From Parabacteroides timonensis (lineage in GTDB: Bacteria; Bacteroidota; Bacteroidia; Bacteroidales; Tannerellaceae): a stretch of 64,000 bases of DNA. Location: the NCBI RefSeq assembly GCF_900128505.1, contig NZ_LT669941.1, positions 483,526 to 547,525 on the forward strand, read 5' to 3'. This document shows positions 62,494-64,000 of the stretch, piece by piece; positions within the stretch are counted from its first letter, which is position 1; the number at the start of each line of letters is the position of its first letter. The notes below the pieces were generated by a model. That model had not been told where the DNA came from. It searched no databases and saw nothing but the letters and a program-made list of their open reading frames with translations. Made by a program: the position numbers and the translations under genes.

Positions 62494-64000
62494 TGAATAT
62501 CAATAGTTTTGCACTAGTATTATCACGTGTTAAATTCTTTAACCGTTGGATCGTCTTATTTATTGATTTATTTTTATCAATTCTGGCTACTGCGACTTCC
62601 CTGTCATTCCTATGGTATATCCTGGGGACGGAGCTTGTAGACGATTCTCTTTTTCATATATTATTCATTTCTTTTTGTGCCAGTCTGGTTAGTTTCTTTT
62701 TATGCCAGACTTATAAAGGTGTGATCCGTCACTCAGCTTTTACTGAAGCAGGGCGTCTGGCTTTATCTTCCTTACTGAAGGTTCTCTTCATTGTCGTTTT
62801 GGTTTATCTGACCACGACGATTCAATCTCCTCGTGAATTAGCGTTGGGAGCCGTTGTCGACTTGTTCCTGACATTCTTCCTTTTGACTATCCTCCGTGTT
62901 TTCATGATTGTTTTCTATACGATTATAGTCGATAGTGTATCCTCAAATCAAGGGAAACTATTGATCTATCAAGGGGATAAACCCGGGCCTTTCTTGTTTG
63001 ATGCTTCTATAAATGATAAGCTACTATATAAGGTATGTGGATTCCTTCGTTTTGGAGATTACAAACGCTTGCGTGTAGGTAAATGTAGTGTTTATTCAAT
63101 CAAAGAACAGGTAGGCTTTAACCATTTGGTTAACCGAAAAAATATCAAAGCGGTCTTGTTCACCGACTATCATCTGGTTAAAGAGGAGAGTGAACGTCTG
63201 GTCCGCTACTGTGAGAAGAAAAAAGTTCGTATGTTGATACTTCCTTCGGTCGACGAACTGAAAAAAGGAAAAATCAACTTTCATAACCTGCCTGAAGTAC
63301 ATATAGAAGATTTGCTGGGTCGTGAGGAGATTTGTATCAATATGACAGAGATCGTCGCTTCCCTGAAAGGAAAAGTCGTACTAGTCACCGGAGCAGCCGG
63401 TTCTATAGGCAGCGAACTTTGCCGCCAGTTATGTACCTTCGACCTGAAGCAGCTGGTCTTGTTCGACAGTGCCGAAACCCCCATGCACAATATACGTCTG
63501 GAACTAGAAGAAAAATTTCCTCAGGTAGAATTTACTCCTGTAATGGGAGATATCCGGATGCTCGATCGTGTTGAATCTGTTTTCCGTCGTTTTCAGCCTC
63601 AGTATGTATTTCATGCTGCCGCCTATAAGCATGTACCTCTGATGGAGGAGAATCCCTGTGAAGCCGTTCATACGAATGTATACGGTACGCGTAATGTAGC
63701 GGATATGGCAGTCAGGTATAATGTCGATAAGTTCATTATGGTTTCTACCGACAAAGCTGTCAATCCGACGAATGTGATGGGAGCTTCCAAGCGTCTGGCA
63801 GAAATCTATGTACAAAGTCTGAGCATCGCTATCAGCAAAGGTTTGCATCCTGGTAAAACCCATTTTATCACCACCCGTTTTGGAAATGTATTAGGCAGTA
63901 ACGGCTCCGTTATTCCTCGTTTCCGTGAGCAATTAGCGAAAGGTGGTCCTTTAACAGTCACCCATCCGGACATTATCCGTTATTTCATGACGATCCCGGA
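62494..64000 (+). CDS. CapD/PglF-like nucleoside-diphosphate-sugar epimerase/dehydratase (partial at window edge)
   Basis: Open from the ATG at 62494 to the window end (502 codons, no stop). Four N-terminal membrane helices (about 18-135) are followed by an Rossmann-like regulatory domain. The SDR catalytic domain has TGAAGSIGSELCRQL and STDKAVNPTNVMGASKR, the FlaA1/PglF/WbpM pattern. It acts on UDP-GlcNAc to give 4-keto-6-deoxy sugars for surface polysaccharide. It is typically an early gene of Bacteroidales capsule loci. No UpxY antiterminator gene lies upstream within the window. Confidence 0.93.

Overview
The window is a chromosomal segment of a gut-type Bacteroidales, most likely Parabacteroides or a close relative. 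This is inferred from gene content and is not proven. Support comes from Bacteroidota promoters (TTTG, about 19-20 nt, TAnnTTTG), a TonB-dependent receptor with a carboxypeptidase-like N-domain, host-glycan hydrolases GH20 and GH92, an Mpi-like serine recombinase, biotin-dependent carboxyltransferase genes and a capsule-type locus at the right edge. Nearly all of the sequence is ordinary, densely packed chromosome. There is no tRNA, rRNA, insertion sequence, prophage or CRISPR array.

Layout. 1-2 kb: end of a DUF4858 unit, a YjdI ferredoxin/GNAT pair and a small winged-helix protein. 2-9.5 kb: a copper/silver efflux operon (cusA, TolC-type channel, CusB-type adaptor, all minus strand) with a small Cys/His-rich exported protein upstream. 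9.7-15.3 kb: a serine recombinase, then PDZ protein, mutS2 and corA on the minus strand. 15.5-18.8 kb: grpE-dnaJ and, convergent, katA. 19-25 kb: a drug-type RND operon (TolC, adaptor, pump). 25-31 kb: FKBP isomerase, an alpha/beta hydrolase, malic enzyme and a DUF4132 protein. 31-34 kb: a His-rich small protein and a TonB receptor, probably for a metal. 34-42 kb: HIT protein, engB, a sodium symporter, SpoIID/LytB protein, OPT transporter, DUF1848 protein and an HdeD-like protein. 42-49.5 kb: rfbA-fcl-gmd sugar-nucleotide genes, ompA, a polyprenyl-phosphate sugar transferase, ruvX and def. 49.5-57 kb: carboxyltransferase and biotin carrier, a TPR protein, thrS-infC-rpmI-rplT. 57-62 kb: a 6S-like RNA (Bacteroidales-1 type), GH20 hexosaminidase and GH92 mannosidase. 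62-64 kb: an unusual intergenic region and the start of a CapD/PglF-like gene that runs off the window.

The most interesting signals are in the intergenic DNA. (1) At 62182-62400 two long perfect palindromes share a Hin-site-like core (A-tract, ACGATCGT, T-tract). They flank a segment whose only strong promoter points away from the capsule gene, as expected for a phase-variable promoter caught in the OFF orientation. A hairpin/terminator explanation remains open. (2) Three intergenic arrays (23.5, 31.8 and 41.8 kb) have unrelated sequences but the same design: 3-4 dyad-symmetric units with an exact 22-bp period. (3) The Mpi-like recombinase has Thr where the catalytic Ser should be. (4) A long inverted repeat built from ACGCAGA units lies between the RND pump and katA.
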